From Thermoguttaceae bacterium (GTDB lineage Bacteria > Planctomycetota > Planctomycetia > Pirellulales > Thermoguttaceae), in contig JAGBDD010000049.1 of assembly GCA_017937685.1 (NCBI GenBank), positions 33,040 through 97,039 of the forward strand: 64,000 nucleotides of DNA, written 5' to 3'. The notes under the pieces were generated by a model, which saw only the letters and a program-made list of their open reading frames with translations, searched no databases and was not told the origin of the DNA. Positions 1 to 9,463 of this stretch are shown one piece after another. A program made the position numbers and the translations under genes. Numbering within the stretch: position 1 is the stretch's first letter; each line of letters opens with the position of its first letter.

Positions 1-58
1 GCCGAAAGCGAAAATCGGCGGCGACTCGCGAATCGTCGACCTCAATTTCCGCCGTCAT
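1..58 (-). CDS. Start of an unidentified gene, cut by the window edge
   Basis: An ATG at 58 on the minus strand overlaps the TGA stop of the preceding gene in an ATGA arrangement (stop 55-57). The frame stays open to the window edge, giving 19 codons that begin MTAEIEVDDSRVAADF. The 4-nt overlap suggests translational coupling and continuation of the polysaccharide operon. There is no clear Shine-Dalgarno sequence, as is common when a start is coupled to an upstream stop. Too little is present to name a family. Confidence 0.5.
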   Translation of the reverse strand, partial: MTAEIEVDDSRVAADFRFR

Positions 59-1404
59 TGAGTCGAAATTTTTAGCGGCGTTTTTCCTATTTTTGTTCTA
101 AACGGCCTTTCAATAACACGAAATTCGCAATCGAGCGCCAAATTCTGAAAATCAAACGCTTTCTCCAACTCCTCCGAAGTCGTTTGTCGACGCGGAGTTA
201 CCCAAAATATCGCGGAGCCGGGCGAGCGTTGCTCCACTTGAACGCAACGAACCAATTCCCAAGTTTCGCGACGACACGAGAGATTCAGATGGGTGATTGA
301 GAACTTTTCTCCGTTCTTATCGACAAGAAAATCGCCGATTCGTCCTTGCAGAATTTCAAACGATTTTACAATTCCGCACTCTTTTTCAATCACTTTCACC
401 CCGTCGTCGACCCGATAACGGATCAACGGCGACGCAAAATTCCAATACGCCGTCCCGACCAGCGACTCGAAACCGTCGGCGTCGCGAACCGTTTCGCAAA
501 ACCCATACGACTGGAGCGGTTCGTAAAGCCCGGGTCGACGAACTTCGGGCGCCAAAATCGCGCGCTCGGCGTGTCCGTACCAAGAAATCGTCGGCTTTCC
601 GGTCGTTCGCTCGATCGTTTCGCGAAAAATCGGCGCCGGAAACTCCGACGCGAGGAAAGTTCCGCGCAAATTTTCCCGCAACGCGTCGAGAACCGCCGGA
701 TTTTCCGTTTCGCAAAACGATAGAAATTCGGAAAACGCGCTTGGATAACCGCGCAAATATTTTATTTTCCGTTCTCTTTTCGGCAAATTCAAAAACGCTC
801 GACAAAGAATATCGCGTGAAAAATGAATATTCAAAACCGTCTCGTGCCGAAGTCCGTTGTAAAAGACCGGCGGCGCTTCCGGTTCCAACGCGACGCTTAA
901 TTTTAGGTCGGATTGTTTGAACCCAAGGCGCCCCCATATCCAGTGCATATGCGCCCATTCGTTCCCTATTTGCCGTTTGTCGGAGTAAAAAAGAAACGGT
1001 TCGCCGCTCGAACCGCCGGTAAACGTCGCCGAACGTCCGACGATTTTTCGCGACCGCTTCTCCAACTCGTATTCTTGCAAGAGCGCCTTCGTAACGATCG
1101 GAATTTTGGAAATATCGTCAAACGAACGCAACTGCGCGACGTCGAACCCGTTTTTCGCGTAAAACTCCCGATAAAACGGAACTTCGCGCGCCGCCGTTTC
1201 CGCAACTCGCCGCACTTTTTGAAAGATAAAATCCCGTTTTTCTTCGACCGACGCCTTCTCGTCGAACCAACGGCGCGTTTGTTGCGCTCGGCGATAATCT
1301 CCCCCAAATCCGAATCGAGTCGAATAAGGAATCCTCGCCGCGCGCGCGCCTATTGAAAACGGCAATTTCGTTAAGTTTTTCTTCAACAAAGAAATCAGCG
1401 CCAT
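55..1404 (-). CDS. CapK/PaaK-like adenylate-forming enzyme (phenylacetate-CoA ligase family), polysaccharide cluster
   Basis: A 449-residue member of the PaaK/CapK branch of adenylate-forming enzymes. The sequence shows the family's N-terminal helical region (VPFYREFYAKNG), then a glycine/serine-rich nucleotide-binding loop TFTGGSSGEPFLFY near residues 127-140, and later WYGHAERAILAPE, where these proteins carry an aromatic-G-x-E adenylate motif. CapK-type members sit in capsule and O-antigen loci, where they are thought to activate an acyl or amino-acid group for decoration of a glycan. The substrate here is unknown. It is the last complete gene of a leftward polysaccharide cluster, 31 nt downstream of a glycosyltransferase, and its stop overlaps the next start. 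The family call is firm; the role in glycan modification is inferred from context. Confidence 0.82.
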   Translation of the reverse strand: MALISLLKKNLTKLPFSIGARAARIPYSTRFGFGGDYRRAQQTRRWFDEKASVEEKRDFIFQKVRRVAETAAREVPFYREFYAKNGFDVAQLRSFDDISKIPIVTKALLQEYELEKRSRKIVGRSATFTGGSSGEPFLFYSDKRQIGNEWAHMHWIWGRLGFKQSDLKLSVALEPEAPPVFYNGLRHETVLNIHFSRDILCRAFLNLPKRERKIKYLRGYPSAFSEFLSFCETENPAVLDALRENLRGTFLASEFPAPIFRETIERTTGKPTISWYGHAERAILAPEVRRPGLYEPLQSYGFCETVRDADGFESLVGTAYWNFASPLIRYRVDDGVKVIEKECGIVKSFEILQGRIGDFLVDKNGEKFSITHLNLSCRRETWELVRCVQVEQRSPGSAIFWVTPRRQTTSEELEKAFDFQNLALDCEFRVIERPFRTKIGKTPLKISTQ

Positions 1405-1435
1405 TATCTATAATCCCGCAACTTTTAATCCGAAA

Positions 1436-2632
1436 TCAATCCAAGATCGCGCGATAAATTCCCATTATCGTTTCAAAATTTTTTTGCGGCGAATAAAGGC
1501 GTTCGTATCGACTTCTCGCGTTCTCCCCCAATCGCCGACAGAAGTCCGGATCGGCGATCAAACGACGCGCCTCGTTACGAAAATCTTCGAGATTCGCCGA
1601 TTCAAAAAGAAGTCCCGTTTTGCCGTCGATTATCGTTTCCCCTCGACCTCCCAAACGCGACGCCAACGTCGGCGTTCCCAACGCGGCGGCCTCCAAAATC
1701 GTCATCGGAAACCCCTCGTACCATATCGACGGAAAAACGAGAAATTGAGCGTTTTGCATCAACTTTAACGCTTCCTCTCGCGTTTTTTCTCCGACAAAAC
1801 GCACGTTCGACGGCGCGTTTCGCCTCGCCGCTTCCCCCTCGGGCCCGTCGCCGACGACGGTTAAAGGAAAATCGAGACCGCGCCAAGCCTCCGTTAAGAA
1901 ACGAATCCCTTTTTCCGACGCAAGGCGCCCGATAAAAATCGCTCCGCTTCTTTTTACGTCGTCGTTCTTCGACGCAAGACTTTCCTCTCCTTCTCCGTTT
2001 CTCGCAAGGGGATCAAAAATAAAATTCGGCTTTACCCAAACGCGCTCGCTCGGCAAACCGCCTTCGACGAACTTCCTTTTTGAAAATTCAGTTAACGCGA
2101 CGAAAGCGTCGACATTTTTTAAAATCTTACTTTTCGTTTCAAAATAAAACGCCCCCTGTAAAAGGCGCGTCGACGCCTTCGAAGCGCAACCGGAACGCCA
2201 AAAGATTCGCGTCGGACTTTTTCGCAGACATTCTTCGCAAATTTCGCTCCCGCGACGCAACTGCCCGCCCGGACAAATTAAGCGATAATTATGCAACGTT
2301 AAAACGGTCTTGACGCCGCAATCCTTCGCCGCCTTAAAAATCGAAGGCGTCAACACGTATTTATAGTTATGCGCGTGCAAGATTTGCGGTCGTTTTTCTT
2401 TTATCAAATCGACGACGGCGCGATAAATTTCGTCCGAATGTCCCAATCGCAAAGGCAAGGTCGCTTTTTTTAGCGCGCTCCAACGGGTTATTTCCGAATT
2501 GCTTCGTTCAAAAGTCGTTACCTCGCAACCGTTTAAACGCAAAAGCCTTGTCTCTTGTTCAAAAACCGTCGTTTCTCCGCCGACGGCTCGGTCGCCGTAA
2601 AAATTATGCGCGACAAGAACTTTCAATCCCAC
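1436..2632 (-). CDS. Glycosyltransferase family 4 (GT-B fold)
   Basis: A retaining GT4 glycosyltransferase that transfers a sugar from a nucleotide donor onto a growing polysaccharide. Visible features are the N-terminal Rossmann start KVLVAHNFYGDRAVGG, a cysteine-containing segment CPGG...CEECL...SGCASK typical of one GT4 subgroup, the hinge and donor half (GRLASEKGIRFL, VVGDGPEG), and the donor-binding EX7E motif in EGFPMTILEA. I chose the GTG at 2632 because GGAGGAG lies about 5 nt upstream; the frame could extend to a TTG at 2701. Length is about 398 residues, normal for the family. It lies 20 nt from the upstream polymerase-like gene's stop region in the same operon. Donor and acceptor sugars cannot be read from sequence. 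Confidence 0.88.
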   Translation of the reverse strand: MGLKVLVAHNFYGDRAVGGETTVFEQETRLLRLNGCEVTTFERSNSEITRWSALKKATLPLRLGHSDEIYRAVVDLIKEKRPQILHAHNYKYVLTPSIFKAAKDCGVKTVLTLHNYRLICPGGQLRRGSEICEECLRKSPTRIFWRSGCASKASTRLLQGAFYFETKSKILKNVDAFVALTEFSKRKFVEGGLPSERVWVKPNFIFDPLARNGEGEESLASKNDDVKRSGAIFIGRLASEKGIRFLTEAWRGLDFPLTVVGDGPEGEAARRNAPSNVRFVGEKTREEALKLMQNAQFLVFPSIWYEGFPMTILEAAALGTPTLASRLGGRGETIIDGKTGLLFESANLEDFRNEARRLIADPDFCRRLGENARSRYERLYSPQKNFETIMGIYRAILD

Positions 2633-2720
2633 CTCGACTCCTCCGTCGGTTGGCTTCCGCTCGCGATTTCGCGTTTGCCGCGCAATCGTTTCTGAAATCA
2701 AAAAATCAAAACCGCTAGCC

Positions 2721-4082
2721 TTACACGGCGTTTTCCGTTTCAGCGTCGCCTTCTTCCTCTTCCGCGCCGTCGACGTATTCTTCGTATTCTTCGGCTAGTT
2801 CCCAACTCGCGCCGCTACTCGCCCAATGTCTTTGCATCCAAAGACTTTGTTTCACGCGCGCTTGCGAGAGCCAATAATACTGCGCCGAAATCAACATAAA
2901 ATAGACGTAAGTCGCCTGAAACATACCGGTAAACAAGCCCGTCAACACGACAAAAACCGCCGCGGCGCCTGCAAAATACTTTTCAATCGCGTATTTCGGA
3001 ACGAATTTAGAAAAACTCAACACCGTGCAAATCGCCCAAACGTACAATCCGGCGCCGACGATTCCGTAAGCGATCGCAAAGTCAAGCGCGTCGTTATGCA
3101 TCCCGATGCGCGAACCAATCTCTTCGCTCATCATTTCATGCGTCTGAAAAACGCCGCGCCCAAACCAGAAAACGCCGACCGACGGCGGATTGGCAAGGGT
3201 TCGCCCCGCAATTTCGATCATCTCAATCCGTCCGCTTCCTTGGTCGGAAACCACCATTTCCCAACGCGCCGTAAAGCGGTTTCCGTAACCGGAAGCTATA
3301 AACGTCCCAAACGCCAAAAGTATTCCAAGCAACGCGATCGCCGCTTTAAAACGTTTTTTCCGCGCGCAAGCCAATAAAACGCAACAATAAGCGACGGCGA
3401 GGCCAAGTTGCGAAGCTCGGTTATAACTGCATAAAACGACGACAAGCCCCGCGATACCGCTCGCGGCGCACACGATTTTAAATCGACGTTTCACCAAAAA
3501 CCAATACGCCGAAAGCGCGATTCCCAAAACGACAAACGCGACGACCGTTTTCCCCGAAACGTTGGCCGAACCGGTCGTGGCTTCGACGGTTGAATACGTC
3601 GAAGCCACAGCGCGTCGCAACCCCCAAACGACGCCCCAAATAGCGATGGCGCACTGACTCGTCGCGCCGAGCCAAAAAGATTTCGCCAAACGCTCCCAAA
3701 ATATCGGGCCAAACTCAACGCGACGCAATACCGCGGCAAGCCAAAACCACGACAAAAAACGAGCGCTGTAAACAATTTCTGAAAATTGATTTTCAGGCGC
3801 GTAAAACAACGCAAAATAAACGGACGCGCCGGTAAAATAAACGAGCGAGACCGTCCAAACGTCGATATAACTTCTAATACCGCGCGCCTTACGACGAAAC
3901 CTCCATAAATACGCAAGCGCTAATATCGGCAAAACTTGAAAAAGTTGCACGACAAGCGTCCCCGCGCCCGTTCCGTCCATAAAGAGTTGAGCGACAAGAG
4001 GATACGCTAACGCGTAAAAACACAAGACGTTCTCCGAAAGATTTTTCAACGAAAAGCCGTTTTTTGTCGATCGAACGTCCAT
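2721..4082 (-). CDS. O-antigen polymerase/ligase-like membrane protein (Wzy/WaaL type)
   Basis: A 453-residue polytopic membrane protein with about ten to twelve hydrophobic segments. A large loop between late helices contains GRGVFQTHEMM and MHNDALDFAIAYGIVG. The HN-x-x-L pattern followed by a helix is characteristic of the Wzy_C/O-antigen ligase family. Wzy polymerises lipid-linked repeat units outside the cytoplasmic membrane and WaaL-type ligases transfer glycans to lipid A; sequence alone does not separate the two. The C-terminus is a highly acidic tail (EEYEEYVDGAEEEEGD), which is unusual. Its neighbours (GT4 enzymes, flippase, WecG-like transferase) fit a Wzx/Wzy-type pathway. Confidence 0.8.
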   Translation of the reverse strand: MDVRSTKNGFSLKNLSENVLCFYALAYPLVAQLFMDGTGAGTLVVQLFQVLPILALAYLWRFRRKARGIRSYIDVWTVSLVYFTGASVYFALFYAPENQFSEIVYSARFLSWFWLAAVLRRVEFGPIFWERLAKSFWLGATSQCAIAIWGVVWGLRRAVASTYSTVEATTGSANVSGKTVVAFVVLGIALSAYWFLVKRRFKIVCAASGIAGLVVVLCSYNRASQLGLAVAYCCVLLACARKKRFKAAIALLGILLAFGTFIASGYGNRFTARWEMVVSDQGSGRIEMIEIAGRTLANPPSVGVFWFGRGVFQTHEMMSEEIGSRIGMHNDALDFAIAYGIVGAGLYVWAICTVLSFSKFVPKYAIEKYFAGAAAVFVVLTGLFTGMFQATYVYFMLISAQYYWLSQARVKQSLWMQRHWASSGASWELAEEYEEYVDGAEEEEGDAETENAV

Positions 4083-4315
4083 TTATTGTTTTTCTTTCAT
4101 TTTTCAACCGGCGCAACGTTAACGAACGTCCGCCTTTTATTTCAACCTCGACGCCCTGTCGAGCGTTCGCCTACCTTGCGCTCTTAATTTTATTGCCCAA
4201 AATCTCCGCAAGGTTATCAAATATTATTCAAATAAATCAAACGTCGGCTTTGCACAGGTACGATTCCTCAATCGTCGCGCAAAATTTCGCTTTCATTATT
4301 TCTATTATTCCGGCG

Positions 4316-5548
4316 CTAGTCGTCCGCCAACGGTTTCCACAACCGCGCCCAATCGAGACGCAAACGCTCCTTCGAAAAACGCTTGGAAATCGACGTCGAA
4401 AATTCGTTCGCGTTATTTTTCGTCGGTATTTCCAACGCGTCGCAAATCGCCCGCGCATACGCTTCCGGGTCTCGATTTCTTACAATAAAACCGTTTTTTC
4501 CGTCGGCAACCGACTCCGAAACGCCGCTAACGTCCGTCGCAACCAACCTTTTTCCACAAGCTAAGGCTTCGGTCGAGGCGACCGACCAACCTTCACGCAA
4601 CGACGAAATCAAATACAAATCCGAGGCGGCAAGTCGACGACGCACTTCGCTCGGCGGCAAAAAACCTTCGACGCAAACCTCGTTTTGAATCCCTAATTCT
4701 CGAATCCTTTTCTCTATTTTTGCTCGATCTTCGCCATCGCCAACAAAAATCAATCTTGGATTCGAAAATTTTCTTTTCAAAATCGCTAACGCGTCCAGCG
4801 CCAAATCCCACCCTTTGAGCCAGGACAAACGCCCGGTAATAAGCAAACGCGGATAATACTCCTCCCATCCCAATTCGCGACGTTCCGCCAACCCGTCGGT
4901 CGGATAAAAAACGCTCGGGTCGAAGCGCGTCGGAAACGACTCGATCGCCAACCCCTTTAAAATCGCCTTGTTATCTTGCGCAAATTGCGCCGTTGTTTCC
5001 GCGTCCGCCGCGGCCAACAACGCGTCGGGCTTCAGCTCGACCAAATTCGCCAACATACGACGGTGAAACCAACCGCCCAAAAATCGCAAACGCGCGTATC
5101 GAGAAAACTCGACCGGATTGTTCAAACCGGCGAAACGATAACAAAACGAATCCCATCGATATTTTTTTAATACGCCTAAAACCTCCGGCGAATCGCAAAA
5201 AATATTTTTAGTTTCAATTTCGTATATTTCCGGCAAATATTTTTTAATCAAAGCGCGAAAAACAACGCGTCTCGGAATCAACGGCGCGCGACTTTTGTTT
5301 CGCGGCGCATAGGAACCGATATTAAAACGCCAAATCGGTTCGCCCTTCCAATCGCCGAGCGTCCAACGACCGACGGGCAGATCGTCGATTTCCGCCGGAG
5401 AGACGACGGCGAAACGGTTCCCAAACGCTTCCAACGCTTGTTTTGCAAACGCGGTTTGCCCGCCTCGCGGGTTTCCCCAAGGATCGCCGGGCGAAATGTA
5501 AATCGCTCGCGGACGCGGCGCGCCGTCTTCCCTCCGCTCGTTCCTCAT
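4316..5548 (-). CDS. Glycosyltransferase family 4 (GT-B fold), second copy type
   Basis: A GT4-like glycosyltransferase of about 410 residues. The N-terminus AIYISPGDPWGNPRGGQTAFAKQ has the glycine-rich acceptor-side start. The C-terminal half shows GRLSWLKGWDLALDAL, FVGDGEDRAKIEKRI, and the EX7E donor motif in EGWSVASTEALACG. I chose the ATG at 5548 because GAGGAG precedes it by about 5-6 nt; a start 21 nt earlier is possible. It is separated by 233 nt from the polymerase-like gene downstream and by 238 nt from the flippase upstream. Both gaps are AT-rich and hold no gene. It is not closely similar to the other GT4 enzyme of the cluster. Sugar specificity is unknown. Confidence 0.86.
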   Translation of the reverse strand: MRNERREDGAPRPRAIYISPGDPWGNPRGGQTAFAKQALEAFGNRFAVVSPAEIDDLPVGRWTLGDWKGEPIWRFNIGSYAPRNKSRAPLIPRRVVFRALIKKYLPEIYEIETKNIFCDSPEVLGVLKKYRWDSFCYRFAGLNNPVEFSRYARLRFLGGWFHRRMLANLVELKPDALLAAADAETTAQFAQDNKAILKGLAIESFPTRFDPSVFYPTDGLAERRELGWEEYYPRLLITGRLSWLKGWDLALDALAILKRKFSNPRLIFVGDGEDRAKIEKRIRELGIQNEVCVEGFLPPSEVRRRLAASDLYLISSLREGWSVASTEALACGKRLVATDVSGVSESVADGKNGFIVRNRDPEAYARAICDALEIPTKNNANEFSTSISKRFSKERLRLDWARLWKPLADD

Positions 5549-5786
5549 TTTCACTCCTCGCGCAATCAACGCTTCCCTTCTCGTCTCCCTAAACGCGGCG
5601 AACGTCGCCTTTTACCCCGTCGCGCAACTTATTATAACGGTTATATCGGAAAAGTAGGAAATCTATATTCAGAAAATCTTTCTTTTTTCACCGAATCGTC
5701 GTATTCGCTAAAAAGAACGCAAAACGCCGATTTTTAAGTCGCCGTCGCTTCCCCCGCCGACCGTTTTTTCGCCGCCCTCCCCTCCT

Positions 5787-7196
5787 CTACTCCAAACGCT
5801 TTTTTATAAACGCAAGACAACAAAGAAGATAAACGACATACGCGACCAACGAGGCCGCTGCGAGCCCGAACGCGCCGTCCCCTCGACTCGCCGCCCGCCA
5901 AGCGCCGGTCAAAAAAACGACGGCCCAAATCGCGTTCAATAAAAAATTACTCCAAATGGCGCCCAAACTCGTCAACGCGCTTGCGCAAACGTTGCAAACG
6001 CTAAGAATAACGCCGACGCCCAACAATAAAACCAACGTTGGAACGCCGTCTTCAAACCCTTTGCCAAAGGCGCGCATCGCCCGCGGCGCCAAGAAACTCG
6101 CCGCAACCGCCGTTACAATCGCAAAGACGACGTTCAACAAAGCGTTATATCTCAACGTCTTAATATAACGCGCCTTATCTTTCAGCGCGTTAAACTCGGT
6201 CAACGTCGGCAAAAGCGCCTGCGTCGCAATATTCGGCAAATAAAGAACCGCCGTTTGAATTTGTCGCGCCGACTCAAAAATCGCCACTTCCGCCATACCG
6301 TTCTCTTGCGCCGCCAAAATTACCGTCGCGACCGTTCCAGTCATTCCAGTCGTTACGGAAGCCAACGTTTGCGGAAGGCAAAAATTCCACAAAACGCTTC
6401 TTTCTTGCCAAAACTCCGCGAATCGACAACGAATCCCGCGCTTTTTCAACTGAACATAGATAAATCGTCCGTTTATCAAATAATTCAAAAACGCTCCCGA
6501 GGCAAAGCCCAAAATCGCCCCCGTCAAGCCGCCCCAATAGGCGCCCAACACAAAAAACGGAATCGAGCCCAAGCCGCTCGCCGCCGTCGCTATCGCAAGA
6601 CCTTGAAACGCTTTAAACCCCGACATTACGCCGGCTTGCGCGCTCACAACGGCGCTTAAAATCAACAAAATCGAACTAAGCCGCGTCTGCGAAATCAAAC
6701 GCGACGCCTCCGGAATATCGCGATACAACGCCGGAATCGACAGGCAGAAAAGCGCGGTAACGACAACGCTCGAAATAAAGGAAAAAACATAATTTAGCGC
6801 GATGATCCGCCCGACGCGCGCTTTGTCGGTCGCCGCCAACTCCGCGACGTGTTTCGTCGCCGTCCGCCCCATTCCGAAACTCGCCAGCACGACGAAGCCG
6901 TTAACCGTCGAGCGAATCAAACAAAATTCGCCGTATACGACGTTTCCAAGTATTCTTGCAACCAAAATCATTGAAATCAAAGTGCCAATTCGCGCCGCGA
7001 TCGACGCGACGGTCAGCCAGAAGAAGTCGCTAGCAAACCGCGACGCCGATCTAGACGAAAGCCAACGTTTGACGACGCTCGGCCGACCGTTCCCAGCCGC
7101 TCGCGCGCCTCTTCTCGGCTCGCCGCGCTCCTTGCTTGCGGCGCCTCCGTCGCCGTCGATTCGCTCGACGCTTTGATTTATTTTTAAATCGGACAA
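5787..7196 (-). CDS. Polysaccharide flippase (Wzx/MATE-MOP superfamily)
   Basis: A 469-residue protein with a charged cytoplasmic N-terminus of about 50 residues followed by about 12-14 transmembrane segments (first: FFWLTVASIAARIGTLISMI). The arrangement, including VARILGNVVYGEFCLIRSTV after the first helix, is typical of Wzx-type oligosaccharide flippases. These move undecaprenyl-linked repeat units across the inner membrane. The start is a TTG at 7196 with GGAAA about 10 nt upstream. It lies only 16 nt after the WecG-like gene and is probably co-transcribed with it. The long, basic, low-complexity N-terminus is an oddity; a later start is conceivable, but none has a good ribosome-binding site. 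Confidence 0.85.
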   Translation of the reverse strand: MSDLKINQSVERIDGDGGAASKERGEPRRGARAAGNGRPSVVKRWLSSRSASRFASDFFWLTVASIAARIGTLISMILVARILGNVVYGEFCLIRSTVNGFVVLASFGMGRTATKHVAELAATDKARVGRIIALNYVFSFISSVVVTALFCLSIPALYRDIPEASRLISQTRLSSILLILSAVVSAQAGVMSGFKAFQGLAIATAASGLGSIPFFVLGAYWGGLTGAILGFASGAFLNYLINGRFIYVQLKKRGIRCRFAEFWQERSVLWNFCLPQTLASVTTGMTGTVATVILAAQENGMAEVAIFESARQIQTAVLYLPNIATQALLPTLTEFNALKDKARYIKTLRYNALLNVVFAIVTAVAASFLAPRAMRAFGKGFEDGVPTLVLLLGVGVILSVCNVCASALTSLGAIWSNFLLNAIWAVVFLTGAWRAASRGDGAFGLAAASLVAYVVYLLCCLAFIKKRLE

Positions 7197-7212
7197 AATA
7201 CCAATTTCCGTT

Positions 7213-7977
7213 TTATTTACGCGTAAACGGCTTGACCAAAAAGAATCGCGCCGCCGTTTCGACGGCGTAATAAAGCAAGCGACGACAGCGCCAGAGCCGA
7301 CTTGGCTGTTTCAATAATCGATAAAACCACTCAAGATTCATTTTTTGCCACGCCAACGGGGCGCGTTTGACCGTTCCCGCGAACGTGTCGAGCGTTCCCC
7401 CCACCCCGAGACAAAGCCCGACCTTCGTCCGAGCGGCGTGTTCGCGAATCCACCGTTCTTGACGCGGACTCCCGAGCGCGACGATCAACACGTCGGCGTT
7501 CGAGTCGGCGATCTCCCGCGTCAACGCTTCCATTTCCTCCGCTTTAACGTACCCGTTGCGCCGCCCGACGACGCGAATATCCGGATAACGTCGTCGCAAC
7601 TCTTCGACGGCGGCGGCGCTCGCCTCTTCCTTAGCGCCGTAAAAAAAGAGGTTAAGCCCTTCGACGCCGCTGCGAGCGCAAACGGCCTCCGCGAGGTCGG
7701 CGCCGGGAACGCGCTCGATTTTACGTCCGTTCAGCAACCGCGACGCCCACACGACGCCGATTCCGTCCGGCAACGCGAGATCGGCGCCCTCCACAAATCG
7801 CGCAAGCTCGGCGTTTTCGCGAAGCGCAAACGTTTTTTCCGGATTTATCGCGACGACGTAACTCAACTTCGTCCGATCTTTAGCCAACTCGACCGCCCGT
7901 TCGACCGCCGTTTTCATCGTCAACGCGTCGACCGGCGCTCCCAAAACGCGCGTCCGTTCAATATTGTTCGCCGCCAT
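7213..7977 (-). CDS. WecG/TagA/CpsF family glycosyltransferase (GT26)
   Basis: A 254-residue inverting transferase of the WecG/TagA family, which adds an N-acetylmannosaminyl-type sugar to a lipid-linked acceptor early in glycan assembly. Diagnostic stretches are present in order: VVAINPEKTF, ADLALPDGIGVVWASRL, ALGSPRQERWI and GVGGTLDTFAGTVKRAPLAWQ, with the terminal LEWFYRLLKQPSRLWRC. Length is normal for the family. It is the most promoter-proximal gene of the leftward polysaccharide unit (ATG at 7977). A catalytic aspartate is expected in the ALPDG segment from knowledge of the family. The exact sugar is unknown. Confidence 0.92.
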   Translation of the reverse strand: MAANNIERTRVLGAPVDALTMKTAVERAVELAKDRTKLSYVVAINPEKTFALRENAELARFVEGADLALPDGIGVVWASRLLNGRKIERVPGADLAEAVCARSGVEGLNLFFYGAKEEASAAAVEELRRRYPDIRVVGRRNGYVKAEEMEALTREIADSNADVLIVALGSPRQERWIREHAARTKVGLCLGVGGTLDTFAGTVKRAPLAWQKMNLEWFYRLLKQPSRLWRCRRLLYYAVETAARFFLVKPFTRK

Positions 7978-8409
7978 TCGTTTCCGCCGTTTAATGAAAC
8001 CTTATTGGATTATCGCTCGCAAACGGTTAATTCAAAAACAACGCTTGCGCCGTTTGCGCAAACTATTCTAGTTTACCCGATTTTAACGAAGTCGCTAGGG
8101 GGAGGAAGCGAAGTTTCTCGCAAAATTCCCGTTTGCCGCCCCTAACGCGCCGCGAACGCGACGTTCGCAAGAGATTTTTGGAAAAATCGCGAAAAATTCG
8201 CCGAAATTTCTTGCGCTCGCGTTAAAAATCTGTTAAAATCGTTCTTGAAGCGATTTGTCGCCCATTCGACGTTCGCCGTTCGTCTCGCGACGTTCAAACG
8301 CGACGTCTTCCCCTTTGTATTATATAGAGCCGCGTCGTCCGGCGTTCCCGCTTTGAACGCAATTCGAGCCAAGTCGACGGCGCGCTCCGCTGTTTTTCGA
8401 GGATTGGTT
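7978..8409. promoter_or_regulatory. Divergent intergenic region between polysaccharide operon and glycerophosphodiesterase gene
   Basis: This 432-nt gap separates two divergent units. On the plus strand a good sigma70-like promoter is visible: -35 TTGCGC at 8211-8216, 17 bp, -10 TAAAAT at 8234-8239, giving a leader of about 165 nt to the ATG at 8410. For the leftward operon the best I see is weak: TTGAAT (8030-8035 read on minus), only 15 bp, GATAAT (8009-8014). No convincing gene lies inside. Confidence 0.45.
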
Positions 8410-9252
8410 ATGAAAAAATCGTTCGTTTCCGCGTTCGCCGCTCTCCTGCTCGCCCCGGCTTTCTCGCTCGTTTCCTTCGCGCAAGACGCCGCCTTCCCGC
8501 CCCTTCCGTCGACGCCGACGGTCGCGCACCGCGGTTTCTCCGCCGCCGCGCCGGAAAACACCCTCTCGTCGGTGATGGCCGCGATCGAAGTCGGCGCGCA
8601 AGGTTGCGAGTTCGACATTTACCAATCGAAAGACGGCGTCGTTTACCTCAACCACGACGGCAACCTCAAACGCACGACCGGCCTCGCCAAATCTTGCGGC
8701 GAAGCGACGTTCGAAGAACTCCGCCAACTCGATTTCGGCGCTTGGAAGGGCGAACAGTTTAAAGGCGAAAAACTCACGACTTACGACGAAGCGCTCGCCG
8801 TTCTTAAATACACCGGCACTCGTCCGATCGTCGAAGTGAAAGCGAACGGTTTCGAAGACAAAGTCGTCGAAGGTCTCCGCCGTTTCGACTTGATCGAAAC
8901 CGCCGTCGTCATCGACTTCAGCGCCGACCGCGTCAAGAAATATCGCGAACTCGAACCGAAACTTTGCTCCGCTTGGCTCACCGGCTTGAACAAAAACGAA
9001 ACCCGCAAGCAATGCGCGGAACGGATTATCAAAACGCTGAAAGAAATCGGCACGAACGTCGTCGACGTCCACTATAACGCCGTCGACGCCGAATTTTTGC
9101 AAATCTTGAAAGACGCTAATATTCGCGTTATGTGCTGGACGGTCAACAATCCGGCCGATATTCAACGGATGGTCGACCTCGGCGTCGAAAGCATCACGAC
9201 CGACCGCCCCGACCTCGTCCTCGAGGCGCAAAAGAAAGCCGCCGCGAAATAA
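8410..9252 (+). CDS. Exported glycerophosphodiester phosphodiesterase (GDPD/GlpQ-UgpQ family)
   Basis: This TIM-barrel enzyme hydrolyses glycerophosphodiesters to sn-glycerol 3-phosphate and an alcohol. Catalytic motifs are intact: AHRGFSAAAPENT (HRG and PENT), EFDIYQSKDG (E-x-D metal ligands) and LNHDGNLKRTTG (the HD histidine). The C-terminus has the usual VMCWTVNNPADIQRMVDLGVESITTDRPD. A signal peptide MKKSFVSAFAALLLAPAFSLVSFAQ sits at the N-terminus if translation starts at the ATG at 8410. The in-frame upstream region from 8245 would hide this signal, so I take 8410. Mature length is about 255 residues, normal for the family. A hairpin overlaps the stop. It probably salvages phosphate, glycerol or head groups outside the cytoplasm. 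Confidence 0.92.
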   Translation: MKKSFVSAFAALLLAPAFSLVSFAQDAAFPPLPSTPTVAHRGFSAAAPENTLSSVMAAIEVGAQGCEFDIYQSKDGVVYLNHDGNLKRTTGLAKSCGEATFEELRQLDFGAWKGEQFKGEKLTTYDEALAVLKYTGTRPIVEVKANGFEDKVVEGLRRFDLIETAVVIDFSADRVKKYRELEPKLCSAWLTGLNKNETRKQCAERIIKTLKEIGTNVVDVHYNAVDAEFLQILKDANIRVMCWTVNNPADIQRMVDLGVESITTDRPDLVLEAQKKAAAK

Positions 9253-9270
9253 GCGAAACGCTTTCGCTTT
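9251..9270 (+). terminator. Hairpin overlapping the GDPD stop codon
   Basis: AAGCGAAA (9251-9258), a 3-nt loop and TTTCGCTT (9262-9269) form a perfect 8-bp stem that starts in the TAA stop. Only a short T run follows, so it may be a weak terminator or an RNA 3'-end stabiliser. Confidence 0.4.
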
Positions 9271-9463
9271 AACCGCCGCGTCGCGTTGAACGCCGCCGTT
9301 TTCCGGTTCGAGTCGTTCCCAACTCGACGCGCGCCGTTTGTTTTGCGAAACGTCGCTCCGCTCGACCGTTAAACTTTGCCGATTTTAACGCGTCGAGCGT
9401 CGGCGTTTTGGGCGTTTACGTTAAAAAGCGCCGACGATAACGTTTTTTCTTGGGAGTTCCAAC

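Noticed and set aside
9300..9345. GGTTCGAGTC reminiscent of a tRNA T-arm
   Set aside because: No acceptor stem, anticodon arm or CCA end can be built around it.
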